In this document: one piece after another, positions 1 through 5,514 of the stretch
How positions within the stretch are numbered: the stretch's first letter is position 1
Layout: each line of letters starts with the position of its first letter
IMG/VR virus record: IMGVR_UViG_3300034418_009954
Coordinates: 1 to 23,848 of that record
Source of the DNA: a virus
DNA: 23,848 nt
Strand: one strand, 5' to 3'
Position numbers and translations under genes: made by a program
Notes under the pieces: model-generated
Seen by the model: the letters and a program-made list of their open reading frames with translations, nothing else
What the model was told of the DNA's origin: nothing
Databases searched by the model: none

Positions 1-162
1 GAATGTGTCGCTATACTCTTGCGGCCACTGTTCGCTGTTAGCTTGCACATGAACTTCAGTGCATGAAGGTTTGCGAGCGACGTGGACATTAACGCACCTG
101 CCTGATGGTAACTGTACGTATTCTGTGCAGCCACGGTGAAGATCAAAAACGGAGAGTTTCAT
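1..162 (-). CDS. Hypothetical protein, C-terminus cut off by window edge
   Basis: Reading leftward from an ATG at 160-162, an open frame continues without a stop to the window edge, giving 54 visible residues beginning MKLSVFDLHRGCTEYVQLP. The visible part has two cysteines and several beta-prone stretches but no motif I can name. The start is supported by its position directly after the repeated 45-base leader that also precedes the next upstream gene, and by the absence of an alternative ATG. No Shine-Dalgarno sequence is seen. It is the most distal visible member of a leftward cluster of tiny genes. The function is unknown and the true length cannot be seen. Confidence 0.6.
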   Translation of the reverse strand, partial: MKLSVFDLHRGCTEYVQLPSGRCVNVHVARKPSCTEVHVQANSEQWPQEYSDTF

Positions 163-207
163 GGTGATTGTGTTGGTATTGTGTGAGTTGGCCCGCGTTA
201 GCGGTTA
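163..207 (-). repeat. Intercistronic leader repeat, copy 1 (hairpin plus AC-rich leader)
   Basis: Read on the minus strand it starts TAACCGCTAACGCGG, where CCGC-TAAC-GCGG is a 4-bp hairpin with a four-base loop. It continues into the AC-rich TCACACAATACCAACA and then the ATG at 162. Copy 2 at 337-379 shares the 15-base hairpin block and the 16-base AC-rich block exactly and differs only in the short joining segments. The first TAA of this copy is the stop codon of the gene at 205-336. The AC-rich part is unstructured and has no Shine-Dalgarno, so it may be an RNA-processing plus ribosome-loading module. Confidence 0.75.
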
Positions 208-336
208 CTCTTCTTCGTCAGGAAAGTAGTTACTATCTGTAAACACTGAGTCGTTGTAAGGGTCACCCATACAATCAGAATCAAGCCAAGGAAAGAGAAC
301 AGATTCCTGCGCTAGTTGTTCGTAATCAATAGCCAT
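205..336 (-). CDS. Small acidic hypothetical protein (43 aa)
   Basis: The ATG at 334-336 opens a 43-codon frame starting MAIDYEQLAQESVLFPWLDS and ending PDEEE before TAA at 205-207. The protein is strongly acidic, with many Asp and Glu residues and hardly any basic ones. It has no signal peptide, membrane segment or motif I recognise. It is accepted as real because it fills the gap exactly between two copies of the leader repeat: its start follows copy 2 and its stop codon is the first triplet of copy 1. Small acidic proteins in phage early clusters sometimes inhibit or mimic host factors, but nothing here shows that. The function is unknown. Confidence 0.55.
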   Translation of the reverse strand: MAIDYEQLAQESVLFPWLDSDCMGDPYNDSVFTDSNYFPDEEE

Positions 337-379
337 GATGTTGTTGGTATTGTGTGAAGGCGCACCGCGTTAGCGGTTA
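337..379 (-). repeat. Intercistronic leader repeat, copy 2 (hairpin plus AC-rich leader)
   Basis: This is the second copy of the element at 163-207. Minus-strand reading gives TAACCGCTAACGCGG, a short variable joint, TCACACAATACCAACA, a further short variable stretch and the ATG at 336. Here the second TAA inside the hairpin loop (370-372), not the first, is the stop codon of the upstream gene. The sequence is therefore conserved although the reading frame through it differs, which points to selection on the DNA or RNA rather than on protein. Confidence 0.75.
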
Positions 380-597
380 GGTTCTAGTTCGCCGAACATT
401 TGATCAAACAAAGATGGCTCAGATTCATACTTAATCTGCTCACGAACTTTATGCAGTTCGGATAGCAAAGCTTCGTGCTTGAGCTTCATCTTGTGCAGTT
501 CATTCCAGCTGGCTAAAACATCACGCTGTAGGGTGAATTGCCTGTTGATGAGATCATCCATGATGATGTAAGTGTCGTCGATGTTGTTAGTTGTCAC
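370..597 (-). CDS. Hypothetical coiled-coil protein (75 aa)
   Basis: This 75-residue protein starts at GTG (595-597). Roughly residues 18-60 form a continuous amphipathic helix with leucines at heptad-like spacing (LQRDVLASWNELHKMKLKHE onward), consistent with a short coiled coil. The C-terminus is acidic. The start is decided by a GTGA overlap with the TGA of the upstream gene at 594-596, a typical translational-coupling arrangement. Its stop codon lies inside leader repeat copy 2. No enzymatic or nucleic-acid-binding motif is visible. It could be a small oligomeric accessory protein; the function is unknown. Confidence 0.65.
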   Translation of the reverse strand: MTTNNIDDTYIIMDDLINRQFTLQRDVLASWNELHKMKLKHEALLSELHKVREQIKYESEPSLFDQMFGELEPNR

Positions 598-905
598 CAG
601 AAGTTACCAAGACGGAACTCAGATACAAAGCCGTGGGCGATAGATTCTGCAGCCACAAGTCGCTCGGGCTTGGGGAACATTTGATTCCACGATGTAGACA
701 TAGAGCCGTTAATCAGCTTGTAGTCTTTAGCAGCTGGCACAAGTAAGTAGCGCTCGATGTAAGCAATAGCCCGGTCGAGGTTGAATGTGCCTTGCTTGTA
801 GAACTTAGAAAGAGTCTTTGCCACTGTGTTGTAGTGAGACTCTGAGAAGTTGACTGCGTAGAGTTCGAGTTCTCGTGCAGCGACTGTGTCGATTGTGTTA
901 GCCAT
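594..905 (-). CDS. Hypothetical protein (103 aa)
   Basis: The ATG at 903-905 begins a 103-residue protein starting MANTIDTVAARELELYAVNF. The sequence is rich in tyrosine, phenylalanine and charged residues and appears all-helical in its first two thirds. There is no cysteine pair, signal peptide or membrane span. Its size and composition resemble small soluble accessory proteins found in T7-like and cyanophage early regions, but I cannot name a family. The stop overlaps the GTG of the next gene by four bases. The region just before the ATG (CTGATCACA) is related to the junctions ahead of the genes at 911-1078 and 1081-1341. Confidence 0.7.
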   Translation of the reverse strand: MANTIDTVAARELELYAVNFSESHYNTVAKTLSKFYKQGTFNLDRAIAYIERYLLVPAAKDYKLINGSMSTSWNQMFPKPERLVAAESIAHGFVSEFRLGNFW

Positions 906-910
906 TGTGA

Positions 911-1078
911 TCAGATTTGCAGAGCGAATGTTTGAAAAGCATCGAGAAAGTTATAGAACTCGTCTTGCTCTATAGGATCAATCTCGCCGGATTGTGCGAG
1001 TTGATTAAGTGCAGCAAGAGTGAACTCAACCTCACGACGATTAACGAAGTTGAAGTTAGGAATAGGTTGCATGTTCAT
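911..1078 (-). CDS. Small hypothetical protein (55 aa)
   Basis: The ATG at 1076-1078 opens 55 codons starting MNMQPIPNFNFVNRREVEFT and ending QTFALQI before TGA at 911-913. The second half is acidic and helical. The first four residues MNMQ and the DNA around the start are identical to those of the next upstream gene (16 identical bases at 1068-1083 and 1331-1346), which supports this start. The gene fits exactly between its neighbours, with only two bases after the upstream stop. The function is unknown. Confidence 0.6.
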   Translation of the reverse strand: MNMQPIPNFNFVNRREVEFTLAALNQLAQSGEIDPIEQDEFYNFLDAFQTFALQI

Positions 1079-1346
1079 GATCAATCAAGGTACATAGAGA
1101 CAACACGTTCGTTGTATGCGTCACGATTCTTGTCGTCGTCATACCAATCGTCCATAGCTTGCATGTCAGCTTGGAACTGTAACTGTTGCTTGATCTTGTA
1201 ATGTTCTTGATCAAGTAACCACTCCTGCTGATACAAAGAGTCCACAAGATCCCATTGTTGATTCTTGCGAGCGTTAAGTTTCCGCGTGGCCAGCACATCA
1301 AGCTGGGCGCTAAGTTCATCTAAACGAGCTTGCATGTTCATGATCA
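1068..1346 (-). repeat. Pair of identical 16-base start-region repeats
   Basis: The 16 bases TGATCATGAACATGCA (minus strand) occur at 1068-1083 and again at 1331-1346, each covering a gene start and coding for the same first residues MNMQ. The junction before the gene at 594-905 carries the related AATCTGATCACAATG. The repeats may come from gene-start duplication or from selection for a shared translation-initiation context. Confidence 0.65.
1081..1341 (-). CDS. Hypothetical coiled-coil protein (86 aa)
   Basis: This 86-residue protein starts MNMQARLDELSAQLDVLATR from the ATG at 1339-1341. Almost the whole length (about residues 3-70) is predicted helix with leucines at regular spacing and alternating charges, so a coiled coil or long helical hairpin is likely. 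The tail is acidic and aspartate-rich. It is co-oriented and two bases from the gene at 911-1078 and shares that gene's start region. No catalytic motif is seen. It may be a small oligomeric regulator or structural adaptor, but this is not established. Confidence 0.65.
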   Translation of the reverse strand: MNMQARLDELSAQLDVLATRKLNARKNQQWDLVDSLYQQEWLLDQEHYKIKQQLQFQADMQAMDDWYDDDKNRDAYNERVVSMYLD

Positions 1347-1369
1347 GATTGCGATGGTGCTGGTGTTAA

Positions 1370-1720
1370 TCAGCGAAGCGGATCTGCAAAGATGAAGCCA
1401 TTAACAAAAGGCACACGGTGAGCTTTATCACCTTCCTGGTTGATAACGGTGATGAACCATTCGCCCGCTTTCTGATAGATACCCTCGCCCTGAATACAAT
1501 GGCGAGTACAGATAGCGTTCAGGCGAGACTTTGTAGTCTTTGACTGATAGCCTCCGTCAAAGATCTTGACGAAGTTATCACCAACAATGGCAATCTCGTT
1601 GCCGTAAAGATAAACGTGAGAGTTGCCACTGTGGGGGTTATAAACAACCTCAGTGTTAGCTTTGCGCCAATCGCGATTGTCGAGAATGGCCTGATTCATT
1701 TCGAGTTCGATGTTTCGCAT
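1370..1720 (-). CDS. Small phage protein of unknown function (116 aa)
   Basis: I start this gene at the ATG in 1718-1720, giving MRNIELEMNQAILDNRDWRK and 116 residues. The open frame extends upstream to a GTG at 1801, but that stretch is built of inverted repeats and is better read as untranslated leader. The opening part, with an invariant-looking N-x-x-x-W and N-T-x-V-V pattern followed by a V-Y-L-Y-G-N-x-I-A segment, resembles a short protein widespread in podoviruses and cyanophages, recalled from memory without a name. The rest is beta-rich with two cysteines near the centre. It is the first gene of the leftward cluster. The function is unknown. Confidence 0.7.
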   Translation of the reverse strand: MRNIELEMNQAILDNRDWRKANTEVVYNPHSGNSHVYLYGNEIAIVGDNFVKIFDGGYQSKTTKSRLNAICTRHCIQGEGIYQKAGEWFITVINQEGDKAHRVPFVNGFIFADPLR

Positions 1721-1988
1721 GTTAGGAATGAACGAAAGTAATGTGATTTGGTGAGGGTAGAGGCCCTCAGTGTGCACTATAGCGCACAGGGAGAGCGTCA
1801 CACTCAGAGAGTGAAACTAAACTTTGCACCATGATCAAATGTGATCACGAATACAAACAAACCCACCCCTAAGTGAGACCACGTAGTTAATACATGGCCC
1901 CACTAAAGAGTGAATCTGGGAAATTGGCCCTAAAGTAAAGCCAATCATGGCGCACATAAAGTGCACAAACCGCAGGAAGTGTGCGGGC
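1721..1988. other. Gene-free, hairpin-rich intergenic stretch
   Basis: No credible gene. Successive perfect inverted repeats are visible: GAGGG/CCCTC (1753-1757 with 1764-1768); a near-perfect 18-bp palindrome TGTGC-ACTATAGC-GCACA (1771-1788); CACTC/GAGTG (1801-1813); TGATCA twice around AATG (1832-1847); CACT/AGTG (1901-1912); ATTGGC/GCCAAT (1923-1928 with 1940-1945); GCAC/GTGC (1952-1964); and CCGCA/TGCGG (1970-1974 with 1982-1986). The left part must hold the promoter and leader of the leftward cluster, but I see no convincing -35/-10 pair. The right part may be the 5' portion of the structured RNA that follows. Confidence 0.55.
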
Positions 1989-2904
1989 CACGGGTTAATC
2001 GAACCGTTTCAAGTTTGCATTATGGGGCGTCGCACAAACTTTTAAGTTTGCCGACCATGTGCCCTAGCGAGTTGGGGTGAGAAAGGCGAACCCGTGACAG
2101 GCGATGACCGTAGAAGATAACTTCTTGGGGCATTGTCCAGCGTACCTGTCGTAGGGACAGATACTCTGGACACAACATCCCTGCGGTTGGGAAAGTTAAA
2201 AGGTGCCCGAGCTTGGTAGGACGGGCTATTGCGTCAGGCCACACCAGATCTATAAAGGTTGCAACGATACATATAGCCGGGAATCTGATTCTCACTGGGC
2301 TATAGCGTTAGTTACAAGCTCGCAAGTCTAGGGACTTAACTATCGACAACCTGCCAAAGATAAATACTTTGAGCATGGGACCAAGGGCCTCTCGGGCAAG
2401 CTACTGGCTCCTAACCTTCCTGAGTGTGGCGCGCAGGCCAGCACCGGATCAGTGGGAGATTCTCAATAGGTGCATGGGGCTTAGGCCCGCGAGGGCTTGT
2501 GGGCACACCATGCCTCTGGCTACTAGCCTCTGAGGGTATCGGTCCCCGCCCGCCTAACTGCCAGCCACTACTACCAGGTGCGATCCCTTATGGGTCTGCT
2601 CTCACCCTGGTGGGCGTCAGTCTTGACGGACGGAAGTCCTATGTCGTCGAGCCTCTCGGCCCGTTGCTGGAATCCTACAGCACGGTGCGGAGCCTGTCGG
2701 AACGATGGGGTGACGGTTTGGGGATTGGCACAAGCGGGAGAGCGTAGTCTCGCAGGGCTTGACCGATCGACCGCCGGGATCGTACCGGGTGGCGACGCGT
2801 GGGCTGCAGGTTGTCCAGGTTCCGCCTCTCGGTTTCCCGATCGGCTTGAGCCCATCATCACCACGCCGGGCGCCATAGGTCAACCCCTTGCAACCGGATT
2901 GCAG
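1989..2904 (+). ncRNA. Large structured noncoding RNA candidate (GOLLD/ROOL-like class)
   Basis: No gene-like frame exists here, yet complementary segments are dense and nested. CACGGGTT 1989-1996 pairs AACCCGTG 2089-2096 around a CAAACT/AGTTTG hairpin. TGTCCAG 2134-2140 pairs CTGGACA 2166-2172 around CTGTC/GACAG. A 13-bp helix 2205-2217 pairs 2380-2397 with a five-base bulge and encloses GGTTG..CGATA 2257-2269 with TATCG..CAACC 2341-2351, TATAGCC/GGCTATA 2272-2304 and AAGTC/GACTT 2324-2337. Further stems: GCATGG/CCATGC 2472-2513 capped by a GCGA tetraloop, ACCAGG/CCTGGT 2573-2611, CGTCA/TGACG 2615-2628, a GGAA-capped stem 2628-2639, 2661-2685, and GGGC..CCGATCG 2755-2769 with 2838-2853. G-U pairs (2484-2497, 2737-2750) fit the plus strand. 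Giant phage RNAs such as GOLLD and ROOL lie near tRNAs, and a tRNA follows. Exact class and ends are uncertain. Confidence 0.6.
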
Positions 2905-2973
2905 ATTGGCACACTAGGTGAGCTCAGTGAGGGTAGGGAGGAACCGCACGCGTCATGCGCTCGCGCGAATGTA

Positions 2974-3103
2974 ACGCGCACGCACACACATGCGCAGGCA
3001 CACACACGCACGCGCACACGCACACACGCACGCGCGCATTACGCGCACACCCGCCCGCACACGCACACACGCACGCACACGCACGCACACACGCGCACGC
3101 GCG
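2974..3103. repeat. Alternating purine-pyrimidine CA/CG tract (about 130 bases)
   Basis: The tract is made almost entirely of CA and CG dinucleotides. Uninterrupted purine-pyrimidine alternation runs over 2974-2996, 2998-3039, 3040-3050 and 3056-3103, a pattern known to favour left-handed Z-DNA. It is bracketed by an 8-bp complementary pair, CTCGCGCG 2960-2967 with CGCGCGAG 3098-3105, so in RNA it would form a closed, largely unpaired C/A-rich loop. Open frames through it encode only Arg/Thr/His/Ala repeats and are not credible genes. Such a microsatellite is unusual in a phage. Confidence 0.85.
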
Positions 3104-3277
3104 AGGTTAGTTATACAAACCGTGTGCCGCAATGTAACAAATAGTGGGCGCAATCTGCCCGCAATCCGGCCTTTTTTTTAAATATAGAGCTCAGGTGACG
3201 ACGGGGGCGAGATACCTATGGTTTTCGGCGGGGTAAACTGACCCTAAAAGGTCCATTGCCAGTATAGTGACAGGCGC
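3104..3277. other. Gene-free spacer between CA/CG tract and tRNA
   Basis: No gene is seen. After the terminator-like element at 3144-3179 there are two small overlapping hairpins: GGGT/ACCC near 3231-3245 and GACC/GGTC near 3240-3253. A TATAGT hexamer at 3263-3268 could serve as a -10 box for the tRNA, but no good -35 box stands 16-18 bases upstream. The motif CGCAAT occurs three times between 3128 and 3166. Confidence 0.4.
3144..3179 (+). terminator. Possible intrinsic terminator before the tRNA
   Basis: GTGGGC 3144-3149 pairs GCCCGC 3157-3162 (six pairs, one G-U) with a seven-base loop, followed nine bases later by eight consecutive T residues at 3172-3179. The distance between stem and T-run is longer than usual. 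CCGGCC immediately before the T-run could pair with GCCG near 3127 instead, making a branched stem. It would terminate the structured RNA on the plus strand and leave the tRNA separate. Confidence 0.4.
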
Positions 3278-3350
3278 GGGGGTCTAGCTATCTGGTGAAA
3301 GCGGTCGACTCATAATCGATTTCAGGCGAGTTCGATCCTCGCGACCCCCA
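3278..3350 (+). tRNA. tRNA with CAT anticodon (elongator Met or lysidine-type Ile2)
   Basis: The 73-base cloverleaf is complete: acceptor GGGGGTC/GACCCCC with discriminator A3350, three-pair D stem GCT/AGC with GG in the loop, anticodon stem GTCGA/TCGAT (one G-U) with loop CTCATAA, a five-base variable loop, and T arm GCGAG-TTCGATC-CTCGC. The anticodon is CAT. The fully paired acceptor end and the lack of consecutive G-C pairs in the anticodon stem argue against an initiator tRNA. Whether it reads AUG or, after lysidine modification, AUA cannot be settled by eye. CCA is not encoded. Confidence 0.93.
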
Positions 3351-3405
3351 TAAAAAAATTTTCGCCGCCGCGTGGGCGCTGTAAAATGTTTTAAGCGTAT
3401 TAGCG

Positions 3406-4971
3406 TTGTCCAAAGTGGTTGAAGAATACGATTTTGATACCAGGGGGCAATTTGCTGGCTTAATTCGTGACTGGAAAGAGAGATTAGAAGCGATTGACCC
3501 TTATGTACCCGTTGTTCCGCAAGAAGGTATACCTTCTCGGGAGCGGGAACGAGTCGCTGAGTTATATCAAGCGATATATTCTGACCCTGAAAAGCGAGCA
3601 GACGTTTTTTACGCCCCAAATAGGGTTCCAGAGGCTCGTGAGTTTTATGACGCGTACTCTAAGTATCAGGATCTAGTTAAAAACGAGCTTAGGGATAGAG
3701 GAGCTGTACCTATTCGAGAACGTTTTCGTGCGTTTGAAGAGGGTACTGGACTTGATGACTACAGTCCAGTGTCTACCTACAACAACTCTGGAGCATTTCA
3801 AGCCGCAGAACATGAGTCCTATTCTCATCAAATTCCATACGAGGAAGGATTTGCTCTTGACTACCGGCCGTTTAATGCCGGCCGGGACGTTGAAGGTAAT
3901 CGGATTATTGTCCCTGCTAACACAGTTACGCCTCTGAACGAAAACCTAGCTGGTGTTGTAGATACGCTCTGGGATAGGTTACGTAGAACTAAAAATGAGT
4001 TGCCTCCTTATTCTTCTTTTAGGCAAGCTATTGAACGTAATAATGTTGCGTTACTCGAAGGCGATCTTCGAAAAAATCTGAGCGGACGTGGAGAGCTTGA
4101 CCCTGCTTCTCAGGAATTATTAGAGACAAGACTGGGTTTAGCTTATCCTGAAAACTTAGGGACAAAGGAAGCGCAGGTTCGCGATCCTGCACTAGAGGCT
4201 GATATAGCTAGAGCAGGTGAGTTGTTTACAGAAAAATATGTACGTCCTGCGTTTAGCCAAATGCAGGGTTTAATTAGGACACAGTTTCCCGGTATACCGA
4301 AAGACGCTGGTGAGTTTTTATACGCTTACCTTTACAAGCCCACGCTTGAGCGGATGGATAAAGCATTTGGCGGGAATGTAGCAGATCTAGGTAATTACTA
4401 CTTTGCTGGAGATCCTGTTTCCGCAGCAGCTTCTGCTATTCCGGGTGTTTTGCAGAATATCAAAAAAGTACCGTCTTCCCTCCTTCCCGGCGCAGCTGAT
4501 TTAATCCCCAGCCCCGAAGCAATCCGCACTGGGTACGCTCAAGGCCCCGTGGCAATGGGTAAGCAGATGGCGAAGGAGTTTGCACAGAGTTTACCTACTG
4601 CTGCTGGTATGGCGATGATAATGTCCACGCCGGCTGCAGCTCCTTTTGCACCTGGAATTGGCGCCGGTATGGTCGGAACTGCTGGCGCTAAAGCGTTGAA
4701 TGAGGTGGTTCGGCAGGAAACTGGCGAAGGTATCGTGCCCAAGGTGCGTCAATTCATCGGAACTGCGCCCCGAACTGGTGTTTCGGCACCCACGGCGCAA
4801 GGCGCAAAGCCGCTCGTGGCTGAGATTAAGCCATTAACGGCGGCTCAGAAACAGCAAATGTATAAGGATCAGACTCGAAGTGAGATGCAACGTCGTATGG
4901 ACCTTGCGAGAGAGCGCTTTAACCCGCGTAAAGGTGAGTTCGGAGTGTCCGAGCTACTGTTTGGGCGGTAA
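3406..4971 (+). CDS. Probable virion/ejection protein (521 aa)
   Basis: This is a 521-residue protein. The N-terminal 390 residues are mostly helical, charged and soluble in character. Residues about 395-430 are an Ala/Gly/Met-rich hydrophobic stretch (SLPTAAGMAMIMSTPAAAPF and on), followed by a basic, helical tail of about 90 residues. Hydrophobic Gly/Ala segments in otherwise soluble proteins are common in phage proteins ejected into the host with the DNA, so an ejection or internal virion role is inferred. The start is uncertain: no ATG is available, an upstream in-frame TAA lies at 3382-3384, and the choices are TTG at 3406 or GTG at 3415. No Shine-Dalgarno is visible. It opens the rightward series after the tRNA. 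Confidence 0.8.
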   Translation: MSKVVEEYDFDTRGQFAGLIRDWKERLEAIDPYVPVVPQEGIPSRERERVAELYQAIYSDPEKRADVFYAPNRVPEAREFYDAYSKYQDLVKNELRDRGAVPIRERFRAFEEGTGLDDYSPVSTYNNSGAFQAAEHESYSHQIPYEEGFALDYRPFNAGRDVEGNRIIVPANTVTPLNENLAGVVDTLWDRLRRTKNELPPYSSFRQAIERNNVALLEGDLRKNLSGRGELDPASQELLETRLGLAYPENLGTKEAQVRDPALEADIARAGELFTEKYVRPAFSQMQGLIRTQFPGIPKDAGEFLYAYLYKPTLERMDKAFGGNVADLGNYYFAGDPVSAAASAIPGVLQNIKKVPSSLLPGAADLIPSPEAIRTGYAQGPVAMGKQMAKEFAQSLPTAAGMAMIMSTPAAAPFAPGIGAGMVGTAGAKALNEVVRQETGEGIVPKVRQFIGTAPRTGVSAPTAQGAKPLVAEIKPLTAAQKQQMYKDQTRSEMQRRMDLARERFNPRKGEFGVSELLFGR

Positions 4972-5020
4972 TCAAACCGCTTGAATAGTCCTAAGCTGGT
5001 ATATACGTTCGTACAGTCGA

Positions 5021-5335
5021 ATGCTTTCTACGGATGTGCGTCAGAAGGTTGAATTTATCTGTCAGCGGATAGCTAAAGGTGAGGAAGTTCAGTTCAGGGA
5101 TATGGAGTGGATACAAAAATGGGCCAAATCTAACCATTCTGTAGACGCTATGCTCCGAAAAGCACGTCGTGCGGCGGTAAACGGCGACGTACAGGACGGA
5201 AGTTTGGATGATTTTATGCAAAAAATGGATTTAGGTGACCCAGATCCCGCTAATCACCTGGTTGGGCCGCAAGATCCGCTTACTTTGGCCGAATGGTTCT
5301 CGGAAAAACGGAAATGGTTCCGTGGCGAGTACTGA
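5021..5335 (+). CDS. Conserved phage protein of unknown function (104 aa)
   Basis: The ATG at 5021 opens 104 codons. Residues 1-55 form a basic helical region (VRQKVEFICQRIAKGEEVQF, then an M-x-W-I-Q-K-W pattern), followed by an acidic linker and an aromatic C-terminus with three tryptophans. The first half recalls a short protein I associate with cyanophages, but I know no function for it. There is no membrane span, signal or catalytic motif. It lies 49 bases after the 521-residue virion protein and 29 bases before a 49-codon gene, in the same orientation, so it is probably in the same transcript. No Shine-Dalgarno sequence precedes it. Confidence 0.75.
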   Translation: MLSTDVRQKVEFICQRIAKGEEVQFRDMEWIQKWAKSNHSVDAMLRKARRAAVNGDVQDGSLDDFMQKMDLGDPDPANHLVGPQDPLTLAEWFSEKRKWFRGEY

Positions 5336-5364
5336 GTTGGCGACTAAACCTTTAAAATAGAGTG

Positions 5365-5514
5365 ATGGAAGAGTTTAAAAACGAGCTTCTGAAGCTCGCA
5401 CGCGTAAAACTGGGTGATCCGTCGTTAGTCGGTTCGACCCGCGTGGATCCTGACGCGTATAAAACTTATATTCAGCAAGTTTTAAATAGTCTTGCCGCCG
5501 GTGCTGTTAAGTAA
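5365..5514 (+). CDS. Very small hypothetical protein (49 aa)
   Basis: The ATG at 5365-5367 starts 49 codons beginning MEEFKNELLKLARVKLGDPS and ending at TAA 5512-5514, immediately followed by the ATG of the next gene. The protein looks like two short amphipathic helices joined by a polar loop (GSTRVDPDAY). It is accepted because it fills the space between co-oriented genes exactly, abuts the downstream start and has phage-like codon use. No motif is recognised. It may be a small assembly or chaperone-like protein; this is speculation. Confidence 0.6.
   Translation: MEEFKNELLKLARVKLGDPSLVGSTRVDPDAYKTYIQQVLNSLAAGAVK

Noticed and set aside
1775-1795. CACTATAG followed by GGGAGA, reminiscent of a T7-type promoter
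   Set aside because: The upstream half of the promoter does not match, the eight-base core is expected by chance about once in this amount of sequence, and it lies inside a palindrome. No phage RNA polymerase gene is seen in the window.
1721-1801. Longer N-terminus for the leftward gene ending at 1370, starting from GTG at 1801
   Set aside because: The extra 27 codons consist of inverted repeats (1753-1788) and the family-like sequence begins only at the ATG of 1720.
2020-3153. Several open frames of 63-188 codons on both strands in the structured-RNA and CA/CG region
   Set aside because: They overlap each other in different frames, have Arg/Pro/Ser-rich composition unlike the neighbours, run through the low-complexity tract, and have no start or family support. 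They are by-products of GC-rich noncoding sequence.
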